Part shown: one piece after another, positions 19,266-27,610 of the stretch
Layout: each line of letters opens with the position of its first letter
Numbering within the stretch: position 1 is the stretch's first letter
DNA from: Thermodesulfobacteriota bacterium
Lineage (GTDB): Bacteria > Desulfobacterota > WTBG01 > CAIYCZ01 > CAIRTM01
Assembly: GCA_026415325.1 (NCBI GenBank)
Contig: JAOAHH010000135.1
Location: 1 to 44,437 of the forward strand
DNA length: 44,437 nt
Direction of reading: 5' to 3'
Program-made: the position numbers and the translations under genes
Notes under the pieces: generated by a model
Told to the model about the DNA's origin: nothing
Seen by the model: only the letters and a program-made list of their open reading frames with translations
The model's database searches: none

Positions 19266-19283
19266 AGCGATGGCGACGCATGA
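19210..19283 (+). other. Two tiny SD-led reading frames in front of polA
   Basis: AGGAGG at 19201 precedes ATG 19210, which opens a 10-codon frame (MSEIKRRRTV) ending at 19242. GGCGGAGG then precedes ATG 19239, which opens a 14-codon frame (MNVIGYKGHSDGDA) ending at 19283, inside polA. The first stop and second start overlap (ATGA). They could be leader peptides controlling polA translation or chance; nothing proves translation. Confidence 0.3.
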
Positions 19284-21933
19284 AACACTCTACTTGATCG
19301 ATGTGAGTTCGTATTTTTACCGGGCGTTTTTTGCCCTGCCGCCGCTGACAACTTCTGCGGGACTGCCAACCAATGCCATCTACGGGTTTACCACGATGCT
19401 GCAGCGGCTGCTGAAAGAACATCGTCCTGTTTATATCGCTGCGGTGCTTGACAGACCGGAGCCCACATTTCGGCATGATGCCTACAAGGACTATAAAGCA
19501 AACCGTCCTGATATGCCAGACAATTTGGCAGTGCAGATTCCCTATATGAAGGACATCATTCAAGCGTTTCGGATTCCTATGGTTGAAAAGCCTGGATACG
19601 AAGCAGATGACATTATCGGTACGCTTGCCCGGCAGGCAGCCGGAGAAGGCATGCGGGTTGTGATCGTCACCGGCGATAAGGATTTATGCCAGCTTGTTGA
19701 TGATCGCATCACGCTGCTTGATACCATGAAGAATGCGGTAATCGATGCAGATGCCGTCCGGCAAAAATACGGTGTCGGGCCCGAGTCCATCGTTGATATC
19801 TTCGCGCTCATCGGCGACAAAGTCGATAATGTGCCCGGAGTGCCGGGTGTTGGGGAAAAAACCGCAGCATCGCTGATCAGCACGTACGGCAGTCTCGACA
19901 AACTGTACGAGCGGGTCGATGAGATCAGCAAAAAGAAGCTTAAAGAAACGCTGGTGCAGCATAAGGAACAGGCGTATGTGAGTCGCGATCTCGTTAAAAT
20001 CGATACTGCCGTACCGCTTGAAGTGAACTGGCGGGAGCTTCGTGCACAGCCGCCGCATGAGGAGGATCTTCGCAGGCTGTTCAAAAAATTTGAATTCACG
20101 ACCTTGCTTAAACAGCTTACTCCTGAGACGACAAAGCAGGCACACTATCGGCTTATCGTGGAAGCAGCAGAAATTAAGGAGCTGATTACAGAGATTCGGT
20201 CTCGGGGTGAGGTTGTTGTTGATTTGGAAACGACATCTGAAGATCCGATGCGCGCCGATATTGTCGGCATTGCCTGTGCCGTACGCGAGCGTGAGGCATA
20301 TTATATTCCGGTCGGTCACGTCGGGCTTACCCACCAGCTTTCCCGCGATGATGTGCTCCGGCAGTTTAAAGCACTGCTTGAAGACGAGGCGGTGCGCAAA
20401 ATCGGCCACAATATCAAATACGAGTACATAGTGTTCAAACGGCACGGCATAACCTTACGCGGTATTGCCTGCGATACCATGATTGCGTCCTATGTCCTTA
20501 ATCCTTCCAAATACCGACATAACCTTGATGATGTGGCGCTCGATTATCTTGATTACCGCATGACCTCGTTTCAGGAGGTGGCGGGAAGCGGCAAGAAGGC
20601 GGTAACCTTTGACCGGGTGCCGATCGAATCGGCAAAGGATTATGCCTGCGAAGATGCCGATATCACGTTGCGGCTTGCCAGGCTGCTGCTGCCGCGGCTT
20701 CGCGAAAGCGGTCAGGAATCGCTGTTTTGCGATATCGAGATGCCGCTTGTGCCGGTGCTTGCACAGATGGAAATGACCGGAGTAAAGATCGATACCACAC
20801 TGCTGCAGGAGTTATCACGAGAATTCGGCGAGCGGCTGAAACAGATCGAGGCACGGGTGTACGAACTTGCAGGGATGCGTTTTAATATCAATTCTCCCAA
20901 GCAGCTCGGCGAGGTGCTGTTTGAAAAACTCAAACTGCCTGCCGGCAAGAAGACGAAGACCGGATATTCAACCGATATCGATACACTCTCTGAACTTGCC
21001 CTCCATCATCCACTGCCTCAAGAGATTCTTGCGTATCGCAGCCTGGCAAAACTCATCTCCACTTATATCGAGGCCATGCCGGGGCTTGTTAACCCTGTTA
21101 CCGGCCGTCTGCATACCTCGTACAACCAGACCGTTACCGCTACCGGCAGGCTGAGCAGCAGCGAGCCGAATCTTCAAAACATTCCGATTCGCACTGTTGA
21201 GGGTATCAGGATACGAGAAGCATTTGTTGCGGAACCGGGATGGAAAATTGTATCTGCCGACTACTCACAGATCGAGCTCCGCATTCTTGCCCATCTTTCA
21301 GGCGATGCTGTGCTGATCGATGCGTTCCGGAACGATGATGATGTGCATACCCGCACCGCTTCTGAGATTTGGGGTGTTCCGCCCGAAAATGTTGATGCTC
21401 GGATGCGACGGGAAGCAAAGGTTATTAATTTCGGTATTATTTACGGGATGAGTGCCTACGGGTTGAGCAAGGAGCTTGGTATCGATGCGCGTGTTGCCCA
21501 GGAATACATCGATCATTATTTTATGCGGCACAGCGGCGTACGTGCATACCTTGACGGTGTTTTGGAGCAGGCACGGCAGCAGGGTTATGTTACGACCCTC
21601 ATGAACCGACGCCGCTATCTGCCGGAGATCAAGGCCTCAAACACGGCGGTACGGAAATTTGCCGAACGCACTGCGATAAATACACCAATTCAGGGCACGG
21701 CAGCCGACCTGATAAAAATTGCCATGATCCGGGTCGCAGCAGTGCTTGAACGTAAAGCCCTGCGCAGCCGGATGATTATGCAAGTGCATGATGAGCTGGT
21801 CTTTGAAGCGCCGGACAACGAAGTCAAACAGCTTGAACATCTGGTGCGTCGGGAGATGGAAGGGGTTATAACACTGAGCGTGCCACTCAAAGTTGATATC
21901 CACCACGGCCGCAACTGGCGCGAAGCGCATTAG
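19270..21933 (+). CDS. polA: DNA polymerase I
   Basis: An 887-residue, three-domain Pol I. The N-terminal 5'-3' flap nuclease (about residues 1-290; YLIDVSSYFYRAFFALPPL, ALIGDKVDNVPGVPGVGEKT) is followed by a 3'-5' proofreading domain with its metal-binding acidic pair intact (VVVDLETTSEDPMRADIVG), then the polymerase domain with SADYSQIELRILAHLSGD (motif A), RREAKVINFGIIYGMSAYGL (motif B) and MQVHDELVFEAP (motif C). ATG at 19270 with AAGGG 8 bases upstream. It fills Okazaki and repair gaps. It ends overlapping the next, convergent gene by 4 bases. Confidence 0.97.
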   Translation: MATHETLYLIDVSSYFYRAFFALPPLTTSAGLPTNAIYGFTTMLQRLLKEHRPVYIAAVLDRPEPTFRHDAYKDYKANRPDMPDNLAVQIPYMKDIIQAFRIPMVEKPGYEADDIIGTLARQAAGEGMRVVIVTGDKDLCQLVDDRITLLDTMKNAVIDADAVRQKYGVGPESIVDIFALIGDKVDNVPGVPGVGEKTAASLISTYGSLDKLYERVDEISKKKLKETLVQHKEQAYVSRDLVKIDTAVPLEVNWRELRAQPPHEEDLRRLFKKFEFTTLLKQLTPETTKQAHYRLIVEAAEIKELITEIRSRGEVVVDLETTSEDPMRADIVGIACAVREREAYYIPVGHVGLTHQLSRDDVLRQFKALLEDEAVRKIGHNIKYEYIVFKRHGITLRGIACDTMIASYVLNPSKYRHNLDDVALDYLDYRMTSFQEVAGSGKKAVTFDRVPIESAKDYACEDADITLRLARLLLPRLRESGQESLFCDIEMPLVPVLAQMEMTGVKIDTTLLQELSREFGERLKQIEARVYELAGMRFNINSPKQLGEVLFEKLKLPAGKKTKTGYSTDIDTLSELALHHPLPQEILAYRSLAKLISTYIEAMPGLVNPVTGRLHTSYNQTVTATGRLSSSEPNLQNIPIRTVEGIRIREAFVAEPGWKIVSADYSQIELRILAHLSGDAVLIDAFRNDDDVHTRTASEIWGVPPENVDARMRREAKVINFGIIYGMSAYGLSKELGIDARVAQEYIDHYFMRHSGVRAYLDGVLEQARQQGYVTTLMNRRRYLPEIKASNTAVRKFAERTAINTPIQGTAADLIKIAMIRVAAVLERKALRSRMIMQVHDELVFEAPDNEVKQLEHLVRREMEGVITLSVPLKVDIHHGRNWREAH

Positions 21934-22286
21934 AAAGCGGTGTATAATGCACAAGCCTTTCGGCACTGGACAAGCCGCAGCCCCACAAGGTCGCGAATGC
22001 GGGAAATGCTCTGGTGTCTGTTTTCGCTCAGGGCGACGGTCTCCCGGACGCGGTCTGCAAGAGCAGTGTCGCCGATCACCGTTCTGATCCACCTTTCTAG
22101 TTCCCCAAGGTTGATCTGGGGAAACGCAGTATTGAGTAACGCGAATACCTCTTCGAGGCTGTAGAGCGCAAGCTGCATCATGCCGGCACGTTCGTGCACA
22201 TAGCCTGCAATCAGGCGGTGCTGAAAATCAACTTCACGCACAATGCGCTCAGCCGCATCTTTTTCAAGCGCGGGGAGATCATCCAT
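21930..22286 (-). CDS. 118-residue hypothetical protein
   Basis: A small soluble protein, convergent with polA and sharing its last 4 bases. ATG at 22286 was preferred over a TTG at 22310; the ribosome-binding site is weak (AAAAAGAG). The sequence looks all-helical: an acidic first helix (DDLPALEKDAAERIVREV), a middle with YSLEEVFALLNTAFPQIN, and an Arg-rich end. No signal peptide, Cys cluster or known motif. The gene stands alone. I do not recognise the family. Confidence 0.6.
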   Translation of the reverse strand: MDDLPALEKDAAERIVREVDFQHRLIAGYVHERAGMMQLALYSLEEVFALLNTAFPQINLGELERWIRTVIGDTALADRVRETVALSENRHQSISRIRDLVGLRLVQCRKACALYTAF

Positions 22287-22382
22287 GCCAGACTCTTTTT
22301 GTAAAAACAACGTGATTCGGGTGTCGTGATTTATAAACAGTGTGCGCTGAGTACCGAATGCTCTTTTTTTGTTTCCGCTGCA

Positions 22383-24566
22383 TCACAATTCACAAGACCC
22401 GTTATTCGGGTTCCCAATCTTTCCGTCACGTTCAAGCTCGTCAGCGACATAACCGAGTCCAAGCGACTCAAGGGTTGACCGTGTTGGCCAGCCGGTCGTG
22501 GTATCCCATCCTTCCAGGCGGTAGTATAGTGTTTTGAACTGCTCGAACTTTTCCCGATCAAGGGACCGCGTTCCGATCGGCACATATTCCCAAGTGCCGT
22601 CCCGATAGGCAGGGCAATGAAACGTACCCCACCAGGGTGATGTTGTATCATAGATATAATCAGGAAATTTCACCATGTCGCGATGCCTGCCTTGCAGTAC
22701 CCAGATGGCATTATCAAGGTTCCAGATTTTCCTGCCGAGTTCAATGCCGTCGGCAAAACTCATCGCTGTGCCGGTTACCGCATTGAAAAATCTCGGCTCC
22801 CCCTCACCGGTGATACCTTTATAGTCCGGTGCTGCCCAATTGAAAAAGTCAGGATACTGAAGATCGCAGAACAGTGCCGAGTGTTTCCAGAACCTGCTGT
22901 AACGGCGATGCCATGCAACGAGTTTTGCCACCGACTCGGAGTACATGTTGTCATCGCTGAAATCAACCATCCGTGGATCGTTCTGGAACGGCACCATACG
23001 GTCGGTGTAGAGGTGCGCGAACTCTTCGGCTGGCAGGGGCGGCCCGCTGCCCATGAAAGTCGTAATCATCGGGATCATGTAGAGCGGATTGAAACAATGT
23101 TCATTAATGTCGCGATCACCCAATATGGTGCCGTACCCCCATTCGAGCGACACCCGCGGATCATAATGCATGGGAAGCCCCCAGTAACTGCAATTTAAAA
23201 GACCGGTCTTGAGGTCTTTTTCGAGTCTCCCCCAGCGCTCGGCCGCCCGGGTAAAACCCTCGGCAATATCCTCGCCGATGCCTTCACGGTTGAGGATTAT
23301 CTCGACCAGCCGTTCGAGAAATTCAATCTCGCCGAGTTTATCAAAAGGAAGGTCTGTGTCGATGTCCTTGCCCGGCCCCAAAACCCCTAATTTATTGAGA
23401 TCGCGCAGATACGGGATGCCCTTTTCGAACTCGCCAGCGTTGATGCCGGAGCGCTGGATAATGTCTGCAGCGCGGCGCTGTGTTATCGGCAGCATGCGCT
23501 CATACAGTTCATCTAGGATAGCTGTGCTTTTTTTCCCAATGCTATCAAGGAACGCAATGGTATTGCCGACTGCGTTTGCCGCCATGTGGCGTAATTTATA
23601 AAACTGATAGAACCCCGTTTCCTTGCAGCTTGACTCGTTGCCGATTGCGTCGCCATACCGGCAGCGGCAGCCGGCCTGACATCCAAAGCACGCCTGCGGC
23701 CGCGAATCCGGCGGTCTTTTCCAAAAGACCAGCGGCATTGGAAAAGAGCGGAGGTTTGACGGCATGGTGGCCCACATGCTTTTTGTTGCGTCGATCGAGT
23801 CAAGCGGGAAGGTGTACTGCGAGATTGCCCACCGGCGGGCTTCAAACAGTGCTTTTGGATCGGCCACCAGAATATCGCCGGTTCCGATCACGCTGATGGC
23901 TTTGAGCTTTTTTGCACCCCAAATTGCGCCGAAGCCACCTTGGCCGGACGCATTGCCGCTGTCATGGATGATCGATGCGATCTTTATGAGCCGTTCACCT
24001 GCCGGGCCAATGGCAAGCACCGCAGGCCGCTGGGTGGTGCGGTTGCCGCTTTTTAGGGGTTGGATCCAATCGCCGTAGCGCGAGCCTCCCGCGATAAAAG
24101 CCCAGATTGTTTCTTGGCACTGCACCGTGTCCATGCCCCACAATGACAGTTCGCTACACGGTCGTATCCGTACGTCCTCATCACGGATATCGATCCAGAC
24201 CGGCACGTCTGAAGCGCCTTCGATGACGATGCCGTCCCATCCTGCAAATTTAAGCATGGCGCCGAACCGTCCGCCGATACCGCTGCGCGTGAACCACGGC
24301 AAAGGATAGGCCTGCAGTCCGATTGCCTGCAGTTCGATTCTGCTACCAGCACCGAAGGCAAGGGTGCCGGTCAGCGGCGAGGTCATGATGGTCATGACGT
24401 TTGATGGATCAAGACCAGTGATCGTTTTATCCTTTACGAGATCGAAAAAGATGGCTGAGCCCATGCCGTGCCCGCCGCCCCACTGAGCATAGGCTGCGGT
24501 ATCGATCGTTGAAATTGCGGCGCGACTGAGATTAATGCGCAGGATTTTACCCGTATACCCGTTCAT
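22383..24566 (-). CDS. Tungsten-type aldehyde ferredoxin oxidoreductase family protein, YdhV-like
   Basis: A 727-residue member of the AOR family, longer than classic AORs (about 600) and near E. coli YdhV (700). The N-terminal domain starts NGYTGKILRINLSRAAIST with GGHGMGSAIF and GPAGERLIKIASIIHD, which bind the bis-pterin cofactor. The [4Fe-4S] cysteines are CFGCQAGC in mid-protein plus a Cys in HSALFCDLQYPDFF. The C-terminus has YYRLEGWDTTTGWPT, as in the family. These enzymes do low-potential redox on carboxylic acids/aldehydes or unknown substrates. No signal peptide. AGAAGGG lies before the ATG. Upstream is its likely electron-transfer partner, after a 197-base spacer. Confidence 0.9.
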   Translation of the reverse strand: MNGYTGKILRINLSRAAISTIDTAAYAQWGGGHGMGSAIFFDLVKDKTITGLDPSNVMTIMTSPLTGTLAFGAGSRIELQAIGLQAYPLPWFTRSGIGGRFGAMLKFAGWDGIVIEGASDVPVWIDIRDEDVRIRPCSELSLWGMDTVQCQETIWAFIAGGSRYGDWIQPLKSGNRTTQRPAVLAIGPAGERLIKIASIIHDSGNASGQGGFGAIWGAKKLKAISVIGTGDILVADPKALFEARRWAISQYTFPLDSIDATKSMWATMPSNLRSFPMPLVFWKRPPDSRPQACFGCQAGCRCRYGDAIGNESSCKETGFYQFYKLRHMAANAVGNTIAFLDSIGKKSTAILDELYERMLPITQRRAADIIQRSGINAGEFEKGIPYLRDLNKLGVLGPGKDIDTDLPFDKLGEIEFLERLVEIILNREGIGEDIAEGFTRAAERWGRLEKDLKTGLLNCSYWGLPMHYDPRVSLEWGYGTILGDRDINEHCFNPLYMIPMITTFMGSGPPLPAEEFAHLYTDRMVPFQNDPRMVDFSDDNMYSESVAKLVAWHRRYSRFWKHSALFCDLQYPDFFNWAAPDYKGITGEGEPRFFNAVTGTAMSFADGIELGRKIWNLDNAIWVLQGRHRDMVKFPDYIYDTTSPWWGTFHCPAYRDGTWEYVPIGTRSLDREKFEQFKTLYYRLEGWDTTTGWPTRSTLESLGLGYVADELERDGKIGNPNNGSCEL

Positions 24567-24641
24567 TGGCCCTTCTCTATGAAGTGATAAAAATTAAAAC
24601 AACCGCAGCTCATGTTGCACATCAGGCTTGTCCGCAGTTAT

Positions 24642-24656
24642 ACTGAAAATTTCAGT
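24642..24656. repeat. Short inverted repeat in the leader of the oxidoreductase gene
   Basis: ACTGAAA and TTTCAGT flank one central base. It lies in the 197-base spacer between the ferredoxin gene and the oxidoreductase gene, which otherwise shows no gene or strong hairpin. It could be an operator half-site pair or a weak stem; there is no direct evidence for either. Confidence 0.3.
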
Positions 24657-24763
24657 CTCAAAATGGTTCCTTAACAATGTTGCTCACGTCTCACGCTTCA
24701 TGATTTTTTTGACGGCATCCCACGACTAACGTGAAGAGTGCAAATATCTTCGGTTGGGGATTT

Positions 24764-25468
24764 TTAGTCAGTTGGATAGCCCATGATTGCCCAGCTTTTA
24801 TCGCGCAAGTTTGTCCGGTAGCCCGTATCTGTCTGCTCGGGAACCTGCGTGGTAAAAGCTATTGCCTTCATCGGGCACAGTTCCACACACGCCTTTTTGC
24901 CGGAAGGGCCGCCGGTTTCATTCCAGTAAGGCGTGTTTATACACAGGTCGCATTTTTGCGAGAGGCGCGCTGCGGCATTCCAGACGATTCTGCTCGGGGT
25001 ATACGGGCACGCGGTGACGCACTGTTCGCAGCCATTGCAAAGGGATGTATCAACCCTCCGGACATTGCCGCTGGCAGTGTCAACGTGCAGCGCTCCGGTC
25101 GGACATGACGCCACGCAAGCCGGCACGACGCATTGCCTGCATTGCATCTGAAAGGTGTCATCAGGGTATTTTTCAAATGGATTTTGCACTACCTGTATTC
25201 GGGCACGTGAAAGATTATGCTTGCCTTCATGCGCGAGGGCGCAGGCCAGCATGCAGGTCATGCAGCCCTGGCATTTTTTTGTATCAACCAGAAGATACCC
25301 GTGACAGATCGGAAACCTGGTGCGGCCGACCACAGGAGAGACGCCTGCACCGACAGCAATGATGACGATGCCAGACCATTTGAGAAAATTTCGACGGGTC
25401 AGACAGGTTGACGACGCTGCGCATCCTTTATGCGCAGGGGTTAGTGCTGAGATGCTTGCAGAGGGCAT
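24764..25468 (-). CDS. Tat-exported or Tat-anchored ferredoxin with four [4Fe-4S] sites
   Basis: A 234-residue protein. A twin-arginine signal is visible near residue 25 (TRRNFLKWSGIVIIAVGAG), then the clusters CQGCMTCMLAC, CRQCVVPACVASCP, CNGCEQCVTACP and CDLC...CVELCP: the DmsB/HycB/YdhY layout of four [4Fe-4S] clusters. Such proteins carry electrons for molybdo- and tungstoenzymes. TGAGGA stands 6 bases before ATG 25468. It begins 14 bases after the lipoprotein stop. It most likely serves the downstream oxidoreductase. The Tat signal on this subunit but not on the large one is notable. Confidence 0.9.
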   Translation of the reverse strand: MPSASISALTPAHKGCAASSTCLTRRNFLKWSGIVIIAVGAGVSPVVGRTRFPICHGYLLVDTKKCQGCMTCMLACALAHEGKHNLSRARIQVVQNPFEKYPDDTFQMQCRQCVVPACVASCPTGALHVDTASGNVRRVDTSLCNGCEQCVTACPYTPSRIVWNAAARLSQKCDLCINTPYWNETGGPSGKKACVELCPMKAIAFTTQVPEQTDTGYRTNLRDKSWAIMGYPTD

Positions 25469-25482
25469 ATACCGTCCTCAGG

Positions 25483-26733
25483 TTATTTTGCATACGGCAT
25501 GAGGGTTATATCCATATATATTACTTTTCGTTCTCCGCTGCCGAGTGTTATCGGCTCCTGATCCATACCCCACCAGTAGTCGCCCTCCTGCATGACTGGC
25601 GGCATGGTTGCACTGTTCATAAGCGCTACATACAGCATATACTGGCCGGACAAACATTTTTCACGGTAATACGTGCATCCGGGAACGATCATGTGGAACG
25701 GCTTGTCGACATCAATATCGGGATTCATGACCTGATTGTAATCGGTGCCGCCGTCCGGCGGACGGTTGGGAGGCCATTTCCATGTTTTCGGATCATACGC
25801 ATAGAGAAAAGCCATGAGCTGCACCGGCGGTTTGGAGAGCTTTTCCGGAACGCGGATGGTCAGGTCGATCCGGTCACAAGTTTCGGAAACGTCCTTGTTT
25901 TTTGAGGGGGTGAAACTTGTGCTTTCGCACGGTCCGAAACAGCTTCCGTCGTCGGCGCAGACCTGGGCACCGATTTTGAAGTTTAAGGCAAGGCAGCGGC
26001 GTGTTTCGCCGGGCATACATGGGGGTGACAGGGGGTCGCATTTTGGTGGATGAAACGGTGCGTTTCGGACACACCGAACTTCAGCATAGCTGTGGATATG
26101 GTTAAAGCATACGCCGCCGTTATCAAACATAACATCGGCAATCCAGGTGGGGTCATCGGCTGAAACGGTTGAAGAGCAATATTCAAGGGGATGACCTTCT
26201 GCTGCGGGATCGGGCTTGTTGCATGAGCCGGTAAGCTCAGGCGGCCAATAACAACCGCCTCTACCCGGCCCGCCAAACTCTTCGATGGGCAGGCATGCAT
26301 TGTCATCCATAGCAGCGCGGGAACTGCCTTCAACAAGACCGCACTCGCCACCGGATTCCGTTGCAGGGTTGCCTCTGATAAGGGTGCGCAGTTCGTCGAT
26401 CGTCGGCAGCCGCCAATCATTATATCCAGCGAATACCAGTTCATTACAATAGCGGATGGCATCGGGTTGGGTCACACCGATGTCGCCTTCAACAGAGGCA
26501 TCTTTTTGGGGATCCTGCCAGCAAAGCCCGGTACTGTTATCACACCATGCCGTGTAATAGGTGCACGCGCACCGCTCCCAACCGCTCCCGTCTTCGCGGC
26601 AGATCTGTTCTTTGATCGTGCCGTCAGGGCAGAAGCACGGCTGCTGCGTTCCCGGCGTGCATTTTTGTTGTGAGCAACTGGTGGTAAAGGATATAAAACC
26701 AACGCATACAAAAAAGGTAATAATTTTTTTCAT
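25483..26733 (-). CDS. Cys-rich DUF1566-type lipoprotein
   Basis: A 416-residue lipoprotein. The signal peptide ends in a lipobox (FISFTTSC), with Ser after the Cys. Two Cys-rich repeats of the form CxPGxxxxC...GxQxC..DGS..GxC flank the central part (about residues 24-58 and 243-275), a pattern common in myxobacterial and deltaproteobacterial surface proteins. In between is a DUF1566/Lcl-like domain with TGLCWQDPQ and YNDWRLPTIDELRTLI. The C-terminal 130 residues form an extra beta-rich domain (IDLTIRVPEKLSKPPVQLMAF). First gene of the redox cluster; function unknown, perhaps a surface or periplasmic partner. Confidence 0.83.
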   Translation of the reverse strand: MKKIITFFVCVGFISFTTSCSQQKCTPGTQQPCFCPDGTIKEQICREDGSGWERCACTYYTAWCDNSTGLCWQDPQKDASVEGDIGVTQPDAIRYCNELVFAGYNDWRLPTIDELRTLIRGNPATESGGECGLVEGSSRAAMDDNACLPIEEFGGPGRGGCYWPPELTGSCNKPDPAAEGHPLEYCSSTVSADDPTWIADVMFDNGGVCFNHIHSYAEVRCVRNAPFHPPKCDPLSPPCMPGETRRCLALNFKIGAQVCADDGSCFGPCESTSFTPSKNKDVSETCDRIDLTIRVPEKLSKPPVQLMAFLYAYDPKTWKWPPNRPPDGGTDYNQVMNPDIDVDKPFHMIVPGCTYYREKCLSGQYMLYVALMNSATMPPVMQEGDYWWGMDQEPITLGSGERKVIYMDITLMPYAK

Positions 26734-26765
26734 GGCGGGTATCCTTTCGTATCATTCATGTTTTA

Positions 26766-26794
26766 GATATGTTCTGAAACCGAAACAGTGTCAA
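26766..26794 (-). promoter_or_regulatory. Putative promoter of the lipoprotein-ferredoxin-oxidoreductase cluster
   Basis: On the minus strand TTGACA (26794-26789) is followed after 17 bases by CATATC (26771-26766), a perfect -35 with a poor -10. AAAGGA then precedes the gene start at 26733. Another choice of -10 (TATCTA) would need a 19-base spacer. Confidence 0.4.
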
Positions 26795-26845
26795 CGAAAT
26801 TTTTCCAACCTCAGAATCAAACCATTTATTTTTTGAGATAATAAG

Positions 26846-27487
26846 TTATCGGGTGGAACTGGCGGCATTGAGAAATTCTATAATAAAGATGTCATCCACA
26901 ATATGCAATGTATCGTGGAAGCCGCGGTTGCGCAAAAGCAGCACCGTGTTTTGCAAATGAGGACGCCCTGGATCAGCAAGCACAAGGACGCCGTTTGGTT
27001 TGCACAGGGCAGCGGTGCATTGTACAAATGGCTCGACATTACGGGACTCATAGATAAGATCGCTGCCGATAATGATATCGGCGCTCAAATTTGGGGGCGG
27101 GGAGTTCCAGTCAAGCAGACAATATGCAATATTGGCAAGATCATTCAGCGCGATGTTGCGGCGCAGGAAGTATTCGTTATGGGGATGGAAATCTGTGGCA
27201 AGTACCCGAGCGCCTCTTCCCGCAGCCACGAGCGACGGCAACCCCAGCCCACAGCCGAGTTCGATCACCTGTGCCCCGGTAAGCCGGTAATTCCATGACA
27301 GCAGAAAATTGGCAAGTGCTACTGCAGACGGCCAGAGTTCTGCATAGTAAGGGAGCAGGTTTATATCCGCTGCGTGATGCTGAGCATAATAGTCGATTAT
27401 TTCATCGATATCGCAGGGCAATTCGAGGGTAAGCGACCAGGTGCCAAGCTCAACGGTGCGAAGCTGTGTCGTCAGATCAGGAAACAT
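26846..27487 (-). CDS. SAM-dependent protein-lysine-type methyltransferase (METTL21/ETFB-KMT-like)
   Basis: A 213-residue class I methyltransferase. The SAM-binding motif I is VIELGCGLGLPSLVAAGRGA, followed by VLATDFHP (acidic end of strand 2) and ADIIIGSDLIYE, in which the S/GSDLIYE pattern is typical of the METTL20/21 lysine methyltransferase group, as is LLPYYAELWPSAVALANFLL near residue 45. The target protein is unknown; ETF-beta and translation factors are the known targets of relatives. ATG at 27487 has no good ribosome-binding site; longer starts would run into the alaS control region. It is divergent from alaS. Confidence 0.8.
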   Translation of the reverse strand: MFPDLTTQLRTVELGTWSLTLELPCDIDEIIDYYAQHHAADINLLPYYAELWPSAVALANFLLSWNYRLTGAQVIELGCGLGLPSLVAAGRGARVLATDFHPHNEYFLRRNIALNDLANIAYCLLDWNSPPPNLSADIIIGSDLIYESRNVEPFVQCTAALCKPNGVLVLADPGRPHLQNTVLLLRNRGFHDTLHIVDDIFIIEFLNAASSTR

Positions 27488-27512
27488 AGAACAAAGGCAT
27501 GGGTTAAGAGGG

Positions 27513-27540
27513 TTTACTTTCTTACTCTTTTTACTATAAT
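27513..27540 (+). promoter_or_regulatory. Putative sigma70 promoter of alaS
   Basis: TTTACT (27513-27518), 16 bases, then a perfect TATAAT (27535-27540), about 70 bases before the alaS start. The -35 matches 4 of 6 positions. The region is AT-rich, which also supports a promoter. Confidence 0.5.
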
Positions 27541-27610
27541 TATAAAAATTTGTGTCAAAGAAAGATGATGCAGCGCGAACCAGAGAGGATTGGAATAAGG
27601 AACGATTATT

